Positions 38,261 through 49,730 of a stretch of DNA of 64,000 nt are shown piece after piece. The first letter of the stretch is position 1, and each line of letters opens with the position of its first letter. The translations under genes were made by a program, and so were the position numbers. Source of the stretch: Allium sativum (lineage: Eukaryota; Streptophyta; Magnoliopsida; Asparagales; Amaryllidaceae); assembly GCA_030737875.1 (NCBI GenBank), contig CM060922.1, forward strand, positions 322,805,956 through 322,869,955. The letters run 5' to 3'. A model generated the notes under the pieces. It saw nothing but the letters and a program-made list of their open reading frames with translations. It was not told the DNA's origin and did no database searches.

Positions 38261-38637
38261 TCATCAGATTGAAAATTATATTCTTGATTTATAATTTTGA
38301 TATGAATAAAGATTGTTTGAAATAAAGGATAGAATTTAAAAGTTACATTTTAATAACTAAACATTCACATTTTTATCATTAAAGTAAAATAGACAAAAAC
38401 ACTCATTTTGTCTAAATTAAAAGAATGAAACAAAATATAGCACTGGAATATTTTATTTGAATTGAAACTCAAAATATTCATTTTTGTAAATTTATATTAG
38501 TTAAAAACAATTATTCATTTTTGTTAATTTACATTAGTTAAAAATTATTATTCATTTTAGTCAATTTATATTAGTTAAACCAAATTTTACATTTTGTCAG
38601 AAATATTCAATTTTGTCAAAATGAAGTAGTTGAAGCA

Positions 38638-38640
<3 letters not shown>

Positions 38641-38678
<38 letters not shown>
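38641..38678. repeat. (TA)n microsatellite
   Basis: An uninterrupted TA run of 38 bp within LTR Z. Confidence 0.97.
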
Positions 38679-38680
<2 letters not shown>

Positions 38681-39480
38681 AGTCTGGCAAGATATATACT
38701 TGTCAAGATAGGTTAGTTAAATCAAAATATTTATCATTTTTGTCTCATTAGAATTGCCAAAACAAAATAACCATTTTTGTTTAGATTTTAAATTAGCAAA
38801 ATAGAAATTGTCAATAGAGACAAAGTTATTATGCTTATTCATAAATTGCAATAGAGATATTTTCTTGTCATCATTATATGTATTGTGTATTACACTTCCA
38901 TTCACAAGTTACCCGACTTGTGTATGTGATTGGGACGATAATTTTTCACACATCGCCCAAGTGCACAAATTAGCTTATTATTTGTTTGTTGGTTAAAACC
39001 CCACACGGGTGTTGGGATGAAAATTTATATACACTAATCCCAATATTTAGTTGTATGTTGATCGTTAGATCGACAGGCTGCGATGAGCGTTATTATTTAA
39101 TTTTAACGCTTACACAGTGGAATTTACACTTTGGATGTAGATGGATGATTTGATGATGTGTTTGAAATCCATATAATCCAAATTTTATGGTAAATGTTTG
39201 AGTCACATTTCGATTCAGGTGTTCTTTTAAATAAGAATATTTTTACATTAGAAATCCTTTTTATATAAAGTGCATATATTTTCATAATATATTTTTAATC
39301 AAGTATATGTTAAAACAAAGAATATTTGTAAAAGATAAAGATTTGTAATATAAAGAATACTTCTCATTCAGAATCTTTATATAAAGAATATTTTTAATGA
39401 TTATCTTAGATACTTTTTTTTAAAGATTATTAGGATTTGCAATTATATTTTGTGATATGAAATAAATTGCGATGTGAAGT

Positions 39481-39526
39481 GGATTTATCGTGGACGATGT
39501 TTTAAACGACAATTGTCCTTTAATCC
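39481..39526 (+). repeat. Covarying hairpin, LTR Z copy
   Basis: GGATT pairs with AATCC, and GGAC (39492-39495) with GTCC (39515-39518). Copies in other LTRs have GGGTT/AACCC and GAAC/GTTC at the same places, so both arms have changed together. Confidence 0.6.
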
Positions 39527-41334
39527 AATTTACATTGAAATTATTATTTGGAATTTATAAATCTATTTTATAGATTTAAAAGGGCATTTTCTAAAAATCA
39601 AGTTTTTCAATTTAATATATTAAATAGGAATTAAGTCGAAATTCGATTGGTAATAAATCGAAATGGGCTTCTGTAAAAGAAGACCGATATTATATATGGA
39701 ATTTAAGAGGCTTTGCCGTTATTCCATTTATATTATTAGTCCGATACAGAAATTTATATCGATTATGTATTGATTTGATTTCTGTGGAATTCCATATTTC
39801 GGAAATTGATTTATAGATTTTATTTTCAGTGTTTATCTTTGATAAAATTAACGAGAATCTTTTAAAACGAATATCTTATTAAAAGAATACTCGGAGTTGG
39901 AATGTGGCGTAATGTGTGATTTCCCAATATTTGCTTTCTAATCACAAAATACGTGAGTTAATCAGAAAGACCGGGTTTAACCCATTCTGAATAATCATCA
40001 CGACGATCAAGAGTCGAAGGTGAAGACGGTGATTGAAGACCGAAGGTTTTCACATCGTTGGGATGATGATGATTGGTATCTTGAATTGGGATTGGCCTTC
40101 CAAGGCAAGGTATTTAGTAATGATCGTCTAAACGCATTTGGAGATCGACAGACACGTTTATTCGCTCAGACCTAGAGCGGACTTGTAAATGGATTGTGTG
40201 TCTGACATTGTATTCCTTCTTGCTGTATTTATTGAACGCTGCTGATTATATATTTCTGTTGGTGGTGAAGAATTTATTCTTTACTTATCACCCTTCTCTA
40301 AGACGTATGAGCTTAGAGGTTTTATGTATATTGGTAGAAGATCAATAATATGGTAGGGTCTGACAATGTGACATGCTAAGATGCGAATGATCAAGGCTTT
40401 GTTGAAAATCAGGCCTTGTGGTTGATGATCAAAGATAAGCATGTTTAAGCATAGCTTTGTGTATAGCGTGACTTCGCGAGCCTCATACCCCGGTATGAGT
40501 CAAAAACGGGATATGGACCGTAGGGAGTGCACACATTTCTTTCTAGCTAGGAGTGGTGTTTGGGCTTTAACACGGCCCGACATTTTACTTATGTGGATTA
40601 CGGATTGAGGTACCTCGGGTTTTATAGGCCGGAAGTGGTCATATTATAGGTCCAAAGGGACCGGAAAACGTGTGTTCAGGCATAACTAATCCACTACCGT
40701 TAGGTAGGGACCAGCCCTACCGCATCCAAGGGTTCACTGCGGGGGATCCTGAGGCATTTGCTAGAGTGTCTCGAATCGGAAGAGGACGATCCCTAGCCTC
40801 GATTTCATGACAGAAAACCAATTTCCAATACGACATCTCGTTTTCGATTGTATAACTAGTATGGCGACATAGTAGGATGGGGTACTATGCCATCTAAGAT
40901 TAATACATTTATATTGAAATGTTTTAAATATATATATACACACTAATAATAATATCATTTTTACGTATCAAGCATCTTTTGACCATTATAAGGTAAAACT
41001 CTATCCTCTGGTGTGCGTTGCATTGTGTGATGGGACCTGGGTCTTATATGTGAAGACCCGTAACTTCCCCATGAAGGAAAGCGCGGATAGTTCGAGAACA
41101 AGCCACAAAAGAACGCAGATGGGAGAACATTTCATTGTTAACTACAACAATTCCATCAGAATACAAGAATATACAGAGTATGAATGAATATTACATAGAA
41201 ATTATCAGAGATTTAAATTACATTTAAATACATCGCAGTGGAAAATAATACAATACACAACTAGAAGAGATATACAGATACAAAGCTTTCCGGATATCAT
41301 TCCAGCTGTAAACCAGGATCCTGTGAATATAAAT

Positions 41335-41415
41335 CTGCAAAACCAAAACTACTAGCTGCCCATGTCAAAATAAGGGCACCCAGAGTTTAGGTTAAAACAA
41401 TAAACTCCAGGTCAG
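41335..41415 (-). other. CTGAC + twin hairpin + TTTTGCAG module (LTR V)
   Basis: On the minus strand: CTGAC (41411-41415), hairpin I arms at 41401-41412 and 41378-41389, hairpin II TGCCC/GGGCA, then TTTTGCAG ending at 41335. Confidence 0.55.
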
Positions 41416-43177
41416 TCATGTGACTGGTGTGAGAACTAAAACAGTTATTAATCTTTATTTTAAAGTTCGGTAAATCAAGGGACCACGCCGTATAACACGG
41501 AACAGGTTTCCTCCCAAGAACACCAGTGCATAAAACAACAGCGCAATGCTAAATAAAGAAAAATGAAGCTATTATAAGACCTAGGTCCCATCACACAATG
41601 CAACGCAAGCCGGAGGATAGGGTTTTTACCTTATAATAGCCAAGAATGCTTGATACGTTTAAAACAAATCATTTGATACTACTATAAGTGCATAGCGTGT
41701 AAAACAACTTCAAATCATAAGTATCAATCATAGACGGCATGGGTACCATATATCATGTCGCCATACTGGTTCTACAATTAAAACCGCAATATTGCGTATT
41801 AGAAATTGGATTTCCGTCATGGTGGCTCCTGATTCGAAAGATCGATCGCGTAATGCAATTCCCCACGGCTTACGTCCCAACAAGAGAAAACACCGTCTGC
41901 ACATCCGCACTTTTGGGACCAGAATATCACCGCGGCTTACGTCCCAGCGAGAGAAAACACCGCTTACTCTATATATCCCTGAGCACTAAGCTCATCTCGG
42001 TCGACCGAATCCACGACACCACTAAGGTGCCCATCCACTAAAAAGCATACTGATCAAACCATCAGTTTACCACCATACCGAGGTGTGAGGCTCGCGAACC
42101 AACGCTATACACAAAGCCATGCTATATATCAAAGCTGCGCTTTGATCATCATCCACCAAACTTTGCTTTTCAACAAAAGTCTGGATTACCGCATCTCAGC
42201 GTGCCACACTATCAATCCATATCGTACCACTGATTTCTGCCAATATATAACCTCTGAGCTCGTATGTCTCAGAGAAGGGCGTTAAGCAAGAGAATAAATT
42301 CCCCGCCGCCAAACAGATATATATTTAGCAGAGATCAACGAATACAATATAAAGGAATACAATGTCAGACACACCATCCATTTACAAGTTCGTTCTAGGT
42401 CTGAACGAAACCGGAGGCACTTTCCTCGCATATCCGTCGATCTCCAAGTACGTCTGGACGACCACCGACCGATTCCCTCATCTTGGGTGTACAGCCCAAT
42501 CAAGATCATCAGTAATCACCTAAACGATGTGAAGACTTCCGGTCTTTGACCACCGTCATCATCTTCGACTTATCGTCGAATCGGTTATTCAGAATGGGTA
42601 TAAACCCGGCCTTTCCGAACAACCCGCGTATATAGTAAACAAATGTTACAAATCACAACATACGCTTCATTCCGATTCATCAGTCACTAACCGTAAATTA
42701 GCAAGGGAACAATTCCCCAAATATTAACCCCGAAGGCCGAAACCAACATCACATCAATACCCAGGAAACCATCCTTCTTAGCTAACCTACAGTTAGTTTC
42801 TAAATTTCATGTTCTTAGGGAAAGGTTCCCATTAATTTTATCAAGGATAAATTCTTTAAAATTTATCCTTTAATCTTCCTTTGGATATCATTTCAAACCG
42901 AATTATGGTTTTTCAAACTAGTCAGGATTAGCGAACCACACCGAAGTAATTATTTATTTTATTTCCCAATCCCAACCTATTCATCCCATGAAGCAAAACT
43001 GGTAATACTTCATATCTAACACCACGGTGTTATCGGTAAATTCAATTACCATTTCACGTTCAAATCTAATTAAAGATTTAATTATCGCTTTGGAGCAAAA
43101 CTGGTGATACTCCATTCTCGATCTTTTCAATCTAATTAAAGATTCATTAAAACTCCACTTAGTTTTAATCTTTAACT

Positions 43178-43635
43178 GGGTTAAAGAATCAGTGTCATTT
43201 AAAACACGGTTCACTATAAACCCAAAATCACATTACATTTCAATCAGACCCTAACCATAAATTAGCAAGTGAGCAATTCCCTAAGTATTAACCCCGAAGG
43301 CCGAAACCAAGATCAGATCAATACCCCAGAAACCATTCAACTTAACTAATCTCCAGAATAGTTTCTGATTTTCTTAACTGCTTTGGATCTAAGAACAGTA
43401 TTATTGAAGATACCATTCACGACAACCCAAAATCACATTCTATTAATTATCGGGTTAAAGAACAAGTGTTATTTAAAACACTGTTCACGATAAACCCAAA
43501 AATCAATACCAATTCAATTTCAATTAAATATTATTTAATTGGTGCACTTCATTAAATCTAAATAAAAAGATTTAATTTTTTTCCTCAACTGGGTTTAAGA
43601 ACAGCGTTAATGAAGACGCCATTCACGACAAACCC
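43178..43635 (-). repeat. Four ~45-50 nt hairpins in LTR V
   Basis: Copies lie at about 43178-43223, 43384-43427, 43452-43497 and 43591-43635. The best copy has GGGTT/AACCC outside, GAAC/GTTC, and AGTGTT (43465-43470) pairing with AACACT (43477-43482). The copy at 43591 uses GCGT/ACGC at the inner position. The second copy is degenerate. Confidence 0.65.
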
Positions 43636-44484
43636 AAATCACATTTGATATTAAATACAAGGCTCTGAATAGAAAATATACCGGCTTATATTCAATATCA
43701 AATTCTACGACCAACAAATATCATATTGGAAATAACGATATGTATATCTTTCAAAATCCCATAACAATATCTGTATCATCACGAAATCCAACATCAAAAT
43801 ATTCCGAAGACAATTTCGATTCAAATCCATTCCAATATAATTATTGGAAATTCTGGTTATTTTCAAAAGCATTTTCAAATTCAATTTATTTATTTAAAAA
43901 TAAATAGAATTATAGTTCTAGTTCAAAACTAGTTCATTTCGATAAAAATCTATTTTTATCCTTTCAAATATGGAGTTTTTCATCCCAATTTTTCCCAAAT
44001 CATTTCTTATGACTTTACACAAATTATTACTATTTTTAATAATTTTATCAAGGCCTGTACAGTCGATTTCCATCAACGGCCATCGAACTGCACTTACAGC
44101 GACCTTTTCCAAATTTGATTTGGACATAATTCCAAATCCAACCGTTAGATTTCAAATTTCTAATATTCGTTAGAAAGCTCTTTTCGATACAAACCCAACG
44201 GTTCCGGTTTTAGGAGAATCCGACGGTCGGATCTCCCGCAATGTCCGATCGAAGTCAATGGTCGAAATTCACGAACTGCCGCGGCGCGGCGCGTTCTATT
44301 CAGGCCATTATATTATATATATATATATATATAATATAATATATACTTCGTCGATTTCCTTTTAAAACGTATTATATAAATCGTTTTTAAATTCGTTTTC
44401 GAAACGATTTCAACTTTCTTTTCAAATTCAAATCAAAATTGAATTTTCTCTTATAAATTCGTTTTAAATCCATTTCGATTCAAT

Positions 44485-44830
44485 TCAAATTTGTTTTCTA
44501 TTCAATTCAATTCAGATTCGTTTTCTATTCAATTCGAATTCGTTTTCTATTCAATTCAATTCGAATTCGTTTTCTATTCAATTCAATTCGAATTCGTTTT
44601 CTATTCAATTCAATTCGAATTCGTTTTCTATTCAATTCAATTCGAATTCGTTTTCTATTCAATTCAATTCGAATTCGTTTTCTATTCAATTCAATTCGAA
44701 TTCGTTTTCTATTCAATTCAATTCGAATTCGTTTTCTATTCAATTCAATTCGAATTCGTTTTCTATTCAATTCAATTCGAATTCGTGTTCTATTCAATTC
44801 AATTCGAATTCGTTTTCTATTAAATTCAAT
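44485..44830. repeat. 27-bp minisatellite, about 12 copies
   Basis: The unit TTTTCTATTCAATTC plus AATTCGAATTCG is repeated almost perfectly. At nine codons per unit, one frame on each strand stays open (a FYSIQFEFV repeat and an RIELNRKRI repeat). The corresponding place in LTR U (60300-60445) has only a few diverged units, so the array expanded here. The open frames are not genes. Confidence 0.95.
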
Positions 44831-45719
44831 TCAAATTCAGTTTGAATTTCAATTCTTTTCAAAATATCAGATTTTGAAATCACTTTCGATATTCATTATA
44901 AAATGAATAAAATCGATATAAATATCGTTCACGTCAAAATGGCGTCAATCTAATCAACATGGCTTCATATATTTCTATTTTCAAATATTCTATTTCAAAT
45001 ATTTCTTTTTTCAAAAATTTCTATTTCAAATATTGAATGAAGCCCAATCAATTACAATATAATGTTAATTATATGGATTTTCTACAACACATGTATACAA
45101 TAACAATGATGAATAATCTACCATCATCCAAAGTGCACTCTACACTGTATAAGCATCGAATATAAATATTTAACGCTTATAACAGTCTGTCAATCAATCG
45201 ATCGACATACAACTAACTATTGGGATTAGTGTATGTCATATATCATCCCAATACCCGTGTGGGGTTTCAAACAATCAAACACAGATTTTATTTGTGCAGT
45301 TGGGCGATGTGTAAAATTTATCGTCCCAATCAATATCAGTCAAATGTGTGTATATAAACAAATCGTCCAATTTGTTTATTTTTATTTCATTTCATATACA
45401 CGTTAAAAATTCTATTTTTAACTATAAAATATTTTCCACTATAAAATATTTTATTTCAACTATATAAATGTTTTATTTCATTTCACATCACATCACACAA
45501 TCAACTACACATCAAAATCAAACAAACAAGCATACAAGCCGTCCATGGTCTGTGGACGACGGGTGTCGGGTGCTACTAAACACCGTCTGCATCCTAGTAT
45601 ATATTTCAACTAGAAATAAAATTAAAAAGTGAGAAATTCTCACCGAGGGATCCACTCCTCCCTTCTTTATTTCTGAACTGTCTGAATTCTCTTTTGATTT
45701 CTATCCGTTCCATCTCACT

Positions 45720-46030
45720 TTTATTCCCACTGTTCATAATAAAAAATCACATTTTTATTTCAACGCTGTAAAAATCACATTTTTATCCCACTATATATAT
45801 AATAAAAATCAGATTTTTATTTCGCTACATATATAAAAATCGTATTTTTATATTCTCTGCTTTATAAAAATTATATTTTTATAATCTCTGCTTCATAAAA
45901 ATTATATTTTTATGCCTTACCTACGATAAAAATTATATTTTTAACTTTTCTATATTATAAAGATTATATTTTTAACTTTTCTATATTATAAAAATTATAT
46001 TTTTAACTTTTCTATATTATAAAAAAAAAT
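45720..46030 (-). repeat. Palindrome array in LTR V (TATAAAAAT/ATTTTTATA)
   Basis: TATAAAAAT and ATTTTTATA form perfect short palindromes repeated several times, e.g. around 45860-46020. Confidence 0.6.
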
Positions 46031-46384
46031 ATTTTTACTATTGAAAATCTAAACTCTATATTTTTAATCGCTATCCAAACAAAGAGAACCCATAGTTTTA
46101 CTCTCTATTCAAACAAGAAAATCACATTTTCCTTTGTTAAAAATTATATATACATATATATATATATATTTTTTTCTATGCAAAAAGATCGTACTTTCCT
46201 ATGAAATAAAAATCATGTTTTTATAACATAAAAACCATCTCCTTTATAACGTAAAAATCATAACTTTATTATCATCAAAATCCATACTTCATTATCATCA
46301 GAACCTATTTTTATTTTGAAATCAAACATGTAAAAAAACTGAAAAGAATATTTTATATATATTAAAACAAAACTCACAGTTTAT

Positions 46385-46680
46385 AAAGGGGATGGGGGTT
46401 GCTCGCGTCGGGGCGTCGGAGTGGTCAGAGAAGGCGCGGAGGTGGTGCAGTCGGCGGTGGGAGGCTAGGGCACGGCGGAGGGTTCTTCAAGGTGGGCGCG
46501 GGTCTGGGGTTCCACGCGAGAGAGGAAGGAGGAGCGAAGGGCGGGGAGGCTGGATGGCCTTGCGGCGCTCACGACGGAGGAGGGAGGCCGGTCACGTTGG
46601 CTTCCGCGATGATGGGGCAGCGCGTTCGTTTAGGTCTCCGCGTATTTTTTTTTTCAATTTAATCGATTTCTGAGCTGGAA
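46385..46680 (-). promoter_or_regulatory. GC-rich island of LTR V
   Basis: This is the counterpart of the islands at 26765-27155 and 58140-58490. Open frames across it (46392-46673) are GC-driven and have no recognisable domain. Confidence 0.4.
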
Positions 46681-47781
46681 GTGAGAGAGAAAGGAGGGGG
46701 TGAGGCCTTATTATATAATATATATTTTTTAATTAATTATTTATTTCAAAAAGTAACTTTTAATTTCGACCTCGAAATCGAACCCACCGCCTGTCGTCCA
46801 TAGCCAATTACCCCCATTCTGAACACAATGGGATATGTATCGTAAGCTGGTTCGATCGTTTCGATCAGTTTTCGTCAAAATCAACATATAACTCTATATA
46901 TTGAATCTGAACGCGCATTTCAATTTACTGGGGTCACATACTAACTCGAAAAATTCCCGAATAATATTTTCTGGCTTTGTATCGGCGATACGGTCCTAAC
47001 AAAACTAGTTTCATTGAATTCTGAGACCATTTGAAAAATGGCCAATTTCCAGTCGATTAAAATCAACTAAAACTGGTCAAACGCGTTTTCCTTTGCCACG
47101 CTCACATATTGATTCGAAAAATTATGAAATTTGAAACCTAGCAATAACTTGACATCCCGGATCCAACAAAAGTGGTTTCGTCGAAATCCGAGGTCGTTTG
47201 CAAAATTTCCATTTTTAAGGGCCTGAATTCTATAGCGACTATTCAGAATTTTCAACTGGACATATCTTTTGATTCCCACTATGAAATTTCGATTTTTCGG
47301 GTTCGTTGGAAAGATAGTCACAATTAGATTCCATTATTTTTGGTTTCGCTAAATTCCGGTTTATTTTGAATTCTGTACATTCATTTGAAGTTTGAAATCG
47401 AATTATCGAACTACCGCGCCATTTTCAGTTCCTTTTATAATTAAAATAAATATTTATATTCTATCGACGATCTATATAATATATACGTTCGAATTCTATT
47501 CAAAATAAATTTCTCGTCGATATTATTTAAAATAATTCATTTTAAATAATCAAAATTTGCTAAAATTGACAAAATAAAAATTTTAAACTGGCCCAGATTT
47601 CCGGGTTATTACATTATAATGGTTTCATTTTTCTAAAAAGCATTACGTTATTTGACGATTTACTTTAATTATGCACTGGCAAATCCAATGGAGCAAACCC
47701 GTTCCGTGTTAGCGGCGTGGTCCTGTGATTAGCCTACTTATTAGGTGAGTTAAGTATAGAATTCTCACACCAGTCCCACGA

Positions 47782-47856
47782 CTGACCTGTAGTTTGTTTC
47801 ACTTTGCAAACTCGGGTGTCCTCTTTCCACACGGGCAGTCGAGTAGCTTTTTGCAG
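47782..47856 (+). other. CTGAC + twin hairpin + TTGCAG module (LTR Z)
   Basis: CTGAC 47782-47786. Hairpin I AGTTTG (47791-47796) pairs with CAAACT (47807-47812), where X has AGTTTA/TAAACT. Hairpin II TGTCC pairs with GGGCA through one wobble. TTTTTGCAG ends at 47856. Confidence 0.55.
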
Positions 47857-48193
47857 ATATAGTTAAGCAGGATCCTGGATTTGAAGTCTGAAGCTGGGTC
47901 CAGAATATTGATGGCCTTCTGCTGAGATTAGTTCCGCTGCACTGTATTGAATTTATTGTAGATGTATCTTCCGCTGTATTATTTATTGATGTACTCTGAT
48001 ATATTCTGTACTCTGATGTAACATTTATTATTGATGTTATAAAAGTATGTGTTGTTGTTCTGATGTGTTGTATGCCCAAAGTTAACGTACACGGGTTTTG
48101 AACGGTCTTACGATCGATTGGGGTCGGGCGAAATCCTGGTCGTTACATCATATCTTTCAATGATGTTTTAGTCGAGAATTTAAGATATGAAAG

Positions 48194-48523
48194 AATGGAG
48201 ATTGCGGGTATTTTATGTTGCATGACTAAGGGTATGAAATCAACATCAATGCTGAATTGGATGATAATACTGTTAAATTGATGGAAAAAGAAAAGACTAT
48301 ATCGCAATTGCTCGTGGAAAAGATGGTAATTGAAGAAAAGCTGATGAAACAAAAGCAAAAGATGGAAAAAGCCGATGAATTTGTGGCAGATATGAAGGAA
48401 GTGTTATCCCTAATGCGCATTGAATGTGGAAAACATGAGAAAGGAGAAAAATTCTTTGCAATAGCTTTAGCTATGTTCTGAATCATGTTGGGAGTTCTTT
48501 TGTGTGTTGCTATGGCAATATAG
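48194..48523 (+). pseudogene. GRF zinc-finger gene, exon 2 (finger end, coiled coil, membrane tail)
   Basis: With the frame of exon 1 and an acceptor AAAG before 48194, it reads N-G-D-C-G-Y-F-M-L-H-D, the second half of a GRF finger (family: CxFFxWxD). A TAA at 48227-48229 then breaks it (CAA to TAA would explain it). A charged stretch from about 48257 to 48440 has heptad-like Leu/Ile/Met spacing (MEKEKTISQLLVEKMVIEE) and should form a coiled coil. The frame reaches TGA at 48479-48481, beyond which 13 hydrophobic codons to TAG at 48521 would complete a membrane helix, so that TGA is probably also a mutation (TGG to TGA). Finger, coiled coil and C-terminal membrane helix are the usual layout of small plant GRF proteins. 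The full protein would be about 155 residues. Confidence 0.7.
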
Positions 48524-48639
48524 AGCAGTGAAGTAACATGAAATAGCATGCATGGACAGTTTTTCAGGTATAATTTTAAGTTTTGTCACATTGTAGACTA
48601 GTGATAATTTTGGCCACATTGTCAAATTATTTACTCAAT

Positions 48640-48990
48640 ATACATTTGTATACACACCGAGGCTCTGTTATACTATGTATACACATTTTATACACATTGT
48701 TTTGATCAGTATACACTTGTATCCACATTGTGCCTCTATTATGTAACTCAGTTATGTAAGTGAAACGCAAATGCAAATGAAACTCAATTATGTTTAGATC
48801 AGTATACACTTGTATATACATTGTTTAGATCAATTATGTTTAGATCAATATACACTTATATACACATTGTGCCCCTGTTATGTAAATCAGTTATGTAATT
48901 GGGACAAAAATGCAAATGAAATTCAGTTATGTTTAGATCAGTATACACTTGTATACATATTGTTTAGATCAGTATACTATGTTATACTGA
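48640..48990 (+). repeat. TATACACTTGTATACACATTG repeat cluster
   Basis: Diverged copies of a tract made of GATCAGTATACACTTG and TATACACATTGT, alternating with GTTATGTAA and ATGCAAATGAAA pieces, recur 5-6 times. Many units are self-complementary (GTATAC). The cluster lies between GRF exon 2 and the CACTA-2 subterminal repeats. Confidence 0.7.
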
Positions 48991-49329
48991 AATGCAAATG
49001 GAATTCAATTATGAAACTCAGTTTTTGCTGAAAGGAATGCAAGTGAAGGCACTATTGATGCATGCAGGTGAAGGAGGCAGTGATGAGGTTGTTTAAGAAC
49101 TTGTTACTGAAGGCATTAGAGGTACACGATGCAGTAGAGGCACTGAACGCACTGGAGGCTTGCGCTATATTTTGAAATTGTTTTCGTTTTATGTAAACAT
49201 GAATTTAGTACTGGCTGTGTTTGTAACTGAAATGTCTGTAAAATTGAATTTAGTGGCTATGTTTTGTTATTTTGTAGTTGACTAAGTACTACTTTATTTT
49301 GTGGATTAATTTGAAATAAAAAGTTCGTT

Positions 49330-49730
49330 GTTAATTTCTGTGTGATGCTATGTTATGTAATGTTGCCATAGCTATGATATAATGTTGCAATATGTGATGT
49401 TAAATGTTGCCACAACTATGATATAGTGTTGCCATTGGAATGTAAAATTGTTGCCATAGATTCATGCATGTGGGCCCCACAACAGGATTCTGTGAACCCA
49501 GGCTACAGATTTTAGTGGGTCCTAGATTTTTGTAAATTTAGTACTTGTGGCAACACCAGTACAGATGTTGCCTTAGGGTCGCAAAAATGTTGCCATTGGC
49601 TCTAAGGCAACGCAACAAAATGCATCACCAAGAAAGTGTTGCCACATATCATTTTTTGTCTATGACAACACTTTTTGGTACTTTCTGCATCACTTCTTCG
49701 GTGTTGCAGTATGCAATCTATGGCATAGTG
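49330..49730 (-). repeat. Subterminal repeats of CACTA-2
   Basis: GTTGCCATAG, GTTGCCACA, GGCAACAC and related motifs occur about ten times in both orientations up to the TAGTG end. They differ from the TTTGCGAC motifs of CACTA-1, so the two elements belong to different families. Confidence 0.75.

Larger units (their letters stand above)
41049..47613 (-). mobile_element. Giant solo LTR V (6565 bp), inverted
   Basis: On the minus strand it starts TGTAATAACCCGG and ends GGGTCTTCACA, flanked by the exact duplication TTATA (41044-41048 and 47614-47618). Removing it restores the LTR Z sequence, which matches other copies of the family across the junction. There is no internal domain. Landmarks on the minus strand: upstream blocks 46890-47240, GC-rich island 46385-46680, donor-like site 45637-45643, palindromes 45720-46030, 27-bp array 44485-44830, hairpins 43178-43635, module 41335-41415. 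Confidence 0.92.
25708..48147 (+). mobile_element. Giant solo LTR Z (about 6.63 kb), interrupted by W and V
   Basis: It begins TGTAACAACCCG and ends GGTCGTTACA, with the exact 5-bp duplication TCATA at 25703-25707 and 48148-48152. Subtracting element W with its TTGAT and LTR V with its TTATA leaves 25708-27660, 36901-41048 and 47619-48147, 6630 bp in total, the size of one LTR of this family. No PBS or gag-pol is present, so it is a solo LTR left by unequal recombination. Landmarks: ~150 bp repeats 26090-26540, GC-rich island 26765-27155, donor-like GTGAGAA 27351-27357, palindrome array 36940-38260, hairpin 39481-39526, hairpin module 47782-47856. Confidence 0.9.
48524..49730 (-). mobile_element. 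Right end of a second CACTA element (CACTA-2)
   Basis: The terminus reads ATGGCATAGTG, i.e. CACTATGCCAT from the other strand, a common CACTA terminus. It is preceded by about 400 bp of repeated TGTTGCCATAG-like motifs. The base triplet after it is TAA (49731-49733). No matching left end (CACTATGCCAT) is seen in the window. Since the sequence after 49730 is the middle of an LTR of element A, CACTA-2 inserted in that LTR, and its other end should lie left of the window. It may therefore contain the GRF gene and everything from position 1 on. The left boundary given here is only the end of the GRF gene. Confidence 0.65.

Noticed and set aside
44491..44823. Open frames with nine-residue repeats on both strands
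   Set aside because: By-product of the 27-bp minisatellite within a solo LTR; no start context and no conservation in LTR U.
48257..48481. Stand-alone coiled-coil protein starting at 48257
   Set aside because: The frame extends upstream through a single stop into the second half of a GRF finger, so it is the 3' exon of the broken GRF gene.
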